The notes under the pieces were generated by a model. It saw nothing but the letters and a program-made list of their open reading frames with translations, was not told the origin of the DNA and searched no databases. Positions 61,871-64,000 of a DNA stretch of 64,000 bases are shown here, one piece after another; the stretch's first letter is position 1, and each line of letters begins with the position of its first letter. Source of the DNA: Ecdyonurus torrentis (lineage: Eukaryota > Arthropoda > Insecta > Ephemeroptera > Heptageniidae); NCBI GenBank assembly GCA_949318235.1, contig OX439134.1:30626249-30690248 (forward strand), in the 5' to 3' direction. The position numbers were made by a program, and so were the translations under genes.

Positions 61871-63048
61871 GAACAGTGAAAGTATAATGATGGAACTCAG
61901 CTATATTTTAGGATATAAAATTAGAACTACCTTTCAGGTAGCTCATACAGTCAATACGTAACTATGTTCAAGGTTTTTTTTTAATTTAAAAAGATGCGAA
62001 TCTCTATTTTTCAACACTGACATTAATAATTTTATGCCTTTTCAAATTCGATAGTAACATCTATCTATTCATGATGAAAAAATAAACGTAACTATGAGAT
62101 AAAGGACAAAATATAATTACAGTTTACATAAACAATTATAAAAGGTAAAAACAAAAGTTTTAAAAAAGTGCATCCCTAACTTTAATTATTTTAACATATT
62201 TTTATATTTGTAAAGAATTATTGTGATTTTTTTTTAAAAAAATTCCACATTTATATATATTTTTTTAAATAGCCGAAGCTTCTGATCAAAATTCTAAATA
62301 TTTAAATAGCTTAAATTTCAAATGTTCATATTTTATATCAAAGAACACCAAAATGGCGTCTATAAATAAAAAAAAAATCATAAATCTATACAAAAAAATA
62401 TTTTTAATAATAAATAATTCCATTTAGTTATTAATATGCAACATGCATAAAATGTGTTGAAAATGAATGTTTTTATATTCTTTATAAATTTGATTGAATA
62501 AAAAGCTTATAATATTTATTAAAATTCTTCTACTAATATTATATATAATACATAAAAAAAAAATGTTGCTTTGAAAAGCATACAATTATATAATAAATAT
62601 GCTATTATATTCTTTTTATATTATATTTTATTATGAATATAAAAAACACAAAAATACCTTTCTTTGTATATACGAGCGTTTTTTGATGTATCATTTTTCT
62701 ATTTTGTTCAGCTTTCAATACACGTTTTTAACACGTTTCAAAGGAACTTTTTTTTTTTTTTTTTTCTGAATGGATTTATAAAAGCTTTTTTAAAAAAGAG
62801 AGAAAACGCGTATATACACGGCAAAATAAATAATAATGGTTATTTTAAATATTATTTAACGGTAACTTTTCTCTTACATAATAAAATTTCGTTGAAAAAC
62901 TGTTATAGAGCTTTTAATTAACGGTTTAAAAAAAACTTTGAAAATCACGTCATCACACGGTAAAAACTAACTAAAATGTTTTTTTTTTTCAAATTTTTTT
63001 TTAGAACTAATTTCTTAGATATAAAAAAGTTTTTTAAGATGTAAAAAG
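61869..63048. other. AT-rich DNA, no gene
   Basis: An 85-codon ORF at 62664 is low-complexity (poly-F from a T run). Nothing else. Confidence 0.5.
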
Positions 63049-63052
63049 TTAA

Positions 63053-63348
63053 AGGTGTAGAACATCTTGAACAAAAAAGTTGTATAATATCCTAACAAAC
63101 CTGAAAATCAACGTTGGTTTGGCCGGAGTCATGGATTTCTAATTTATGATCCATTCATATAATGCTACTGGCGGTCACTGACGTCACAGCTTGCATGTTT
63201 TACCGGGCGAGCTGTGACGTCAGTGACCGACAGTAGCATTTTGTGAATGGAAAATAAATTAGAAATCAATGACTCCAGGAAAATCAACGTTGATTTCCAG
63301 GTTTGTTAGGATATTACACAACTTTTTTGTTCAAGATGATCTACGCCT
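63053..63348. mobile_element. Palindromic MITE M2, intact TTAA sites
   Basis: TTAA at 63049-63052 and 63349-63352. AGGTGTAGAACATCTTG to CAAGATGATCTACGCCT, 296 bp. The best-preserved M2 boundary in the window. Confidence 0.86.
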
Positions 63349-63365
63349 TTAACTGTTTTCCATTA

Positions 63366-63476
63366 AAAAATAACTTTTATAAACTAACAAGTTACTGTTA
63401 AAACATTTTTCAAATCAGTTATTAGTCTGTACTGAGAATCTATGTAACTGAAAAATTTGTAAAATTTATACTTTAC
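63366..63476 (+). repeat. Fragment related to the 37.1-kb M4-like repeat
   Basis: CTAACAAGTTACTGTTAAAACA, CAGTTATTAGTCTGTACTGA and GTAACTGAAAAATTTGTA match 37152-37258 in order. No TIR remains. Confidence 0.55.
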
Positions 63477-63632
63477 ATGCAGCACTAAGATCACAATAAA
63501 ATAATATCAAAGTGAACATGACAATCCTAGGAGTAATTTGTGACGCTAAATTTAAAAAGAAATGTACCCTTTTTAAAGAACCCATTGATATTTTTATCGT
63601 TCCCTGTTTTTATAGAATGGCAAGTGCCTTAA

Positions 63633-64000
63633 AGCCCTTGTCAACTTACTTTTTTAACATTTAGTATACTAGACTAATAATTACCATACCTTATGTATTT
63701 ATTGTTATTTATTTTCTTTTTGACTGTTATATCACGTATCTGACGTCACAATGTACCGATGGGGTCGTGATATGGATAAAGAACTTAAGGGAGGGGCTTA
63801 AATTTATTACGTGACCAGAGCAGCAACTGTGATTGGTGGCGGTACATTGTGACGTCAGATACGTGATAAAACATTCAAAAAGAAAATATGTAAAAATAAA
63901 TACAAAATCAATGTGTTGGTGTCTAATTCATGGAAAATAAGGTATGGTAATTATCAATCTAGTATTCTAAATGATAAAAAAGTAAGTTGACAAGGGCTTT
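63633..64000. mobile_element. Palindromic MITE M7, cut by the window end
   Basis: TTAA at 63629-63632, then AGCCCTTGTCAACTTACTTT; inverted arm GTAAGTTGACAAGGGCT ends at 63998. The last two bases (TT) would begin the right TTAA. Interior arms include CTGACGTCACAATGTACC and its complement. Confidence 0.82.

Overview
This is an AT-rich, gene-poor stretch of a metazoan nuclear genome, almost certainly an invertebrate. The evidence is a spliced eukaryotic transposase gene with a THAP zinc finger, polyadenylation-type signals, a tRNA-derived SINE, hundreds of bases of di-, tetra- and hexanucleotide microsatellite, many poly-A/T tracts, and a very dense population of palindromic MITEs. I cannot name the lineage from sequence alone. 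I see no host protein-coding gene, rRNA, functional tRNA or CRISPR array; almost all short ORFs lie in repeats.

The centrepiece is one apparently complete DNA transposon, 38523-45443 (6.9 kb), with a TTAA target-site duplication on each side. It has near-identical terminal inverted repeats of about 1.6 kb (38523-40106 and 43829-45443). Between them are two divergently transcribed genes. The first is a two-exon gene on the minus strand (42848 to 40262, modelled 724 aa) encoding a THAP domain followed by a Kolobok-type DDE transposase. The second is an intact 211-aa plus-strand ORF (43010-43645) whose C-terminal half looks like the cysteine-rich cytoplasmic 'ballast' domain at the C terminus of the P2X7 receptor. 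About 160 bp separates the two starts. The transposon sits inside a MITE (family MB here) whose uninterrupted relatives lie at 24.1-24.4 kb and 58.0-58.4 kb, so the empty site can be compared directly.

The rest is layered repeats. Family labels M1-M20 and MB are mine, used only to link copies in this window. M1 (about 335 bp, at least nine copies), M2 (about 300 bp, palindromic), M7, M10 and M15 all have TTAA duplications. M1 and especially M2 share terminal bases with the 6.9-kb element, so the window may hold both a transposase source and its non-autonomous dependants. M3 and M11 begin CACTC/CACACT and M3 is flanked by TA. M6 (five copies, two nearly identical) shows 3-bp candidate duplications. 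M4/M5 begin ACACGGAAAA. M9 has arms carrying CACGTG. Several are nested: M1 and M10 inside M11 at 20.4-21.1 kb; M3 inside M1 at 50.7 kb; another element inside M1 at 13.8-14.0 kb; M6 within M8 and M19-like sequence at 56.6-57.4 kb.

Region by region: 0-38 kb is MITEs, SINE copies (4.9, 26.9, 33.9 kb) and microsatellites. 38.4-45.6 kb is the MB element carrying the autonomous transposon. 45.6-49.3 kb is featureless AT-rich DNA. 49.3-49.8 kb is a decaying GAAT array. 50.7-60.2 kb is another MITE-rich block. 61.1-61.5 kb is a 465-bp purine-only GGGA array. The final 1 kb holds an M2 copy and an M7 copy cut by the window end.
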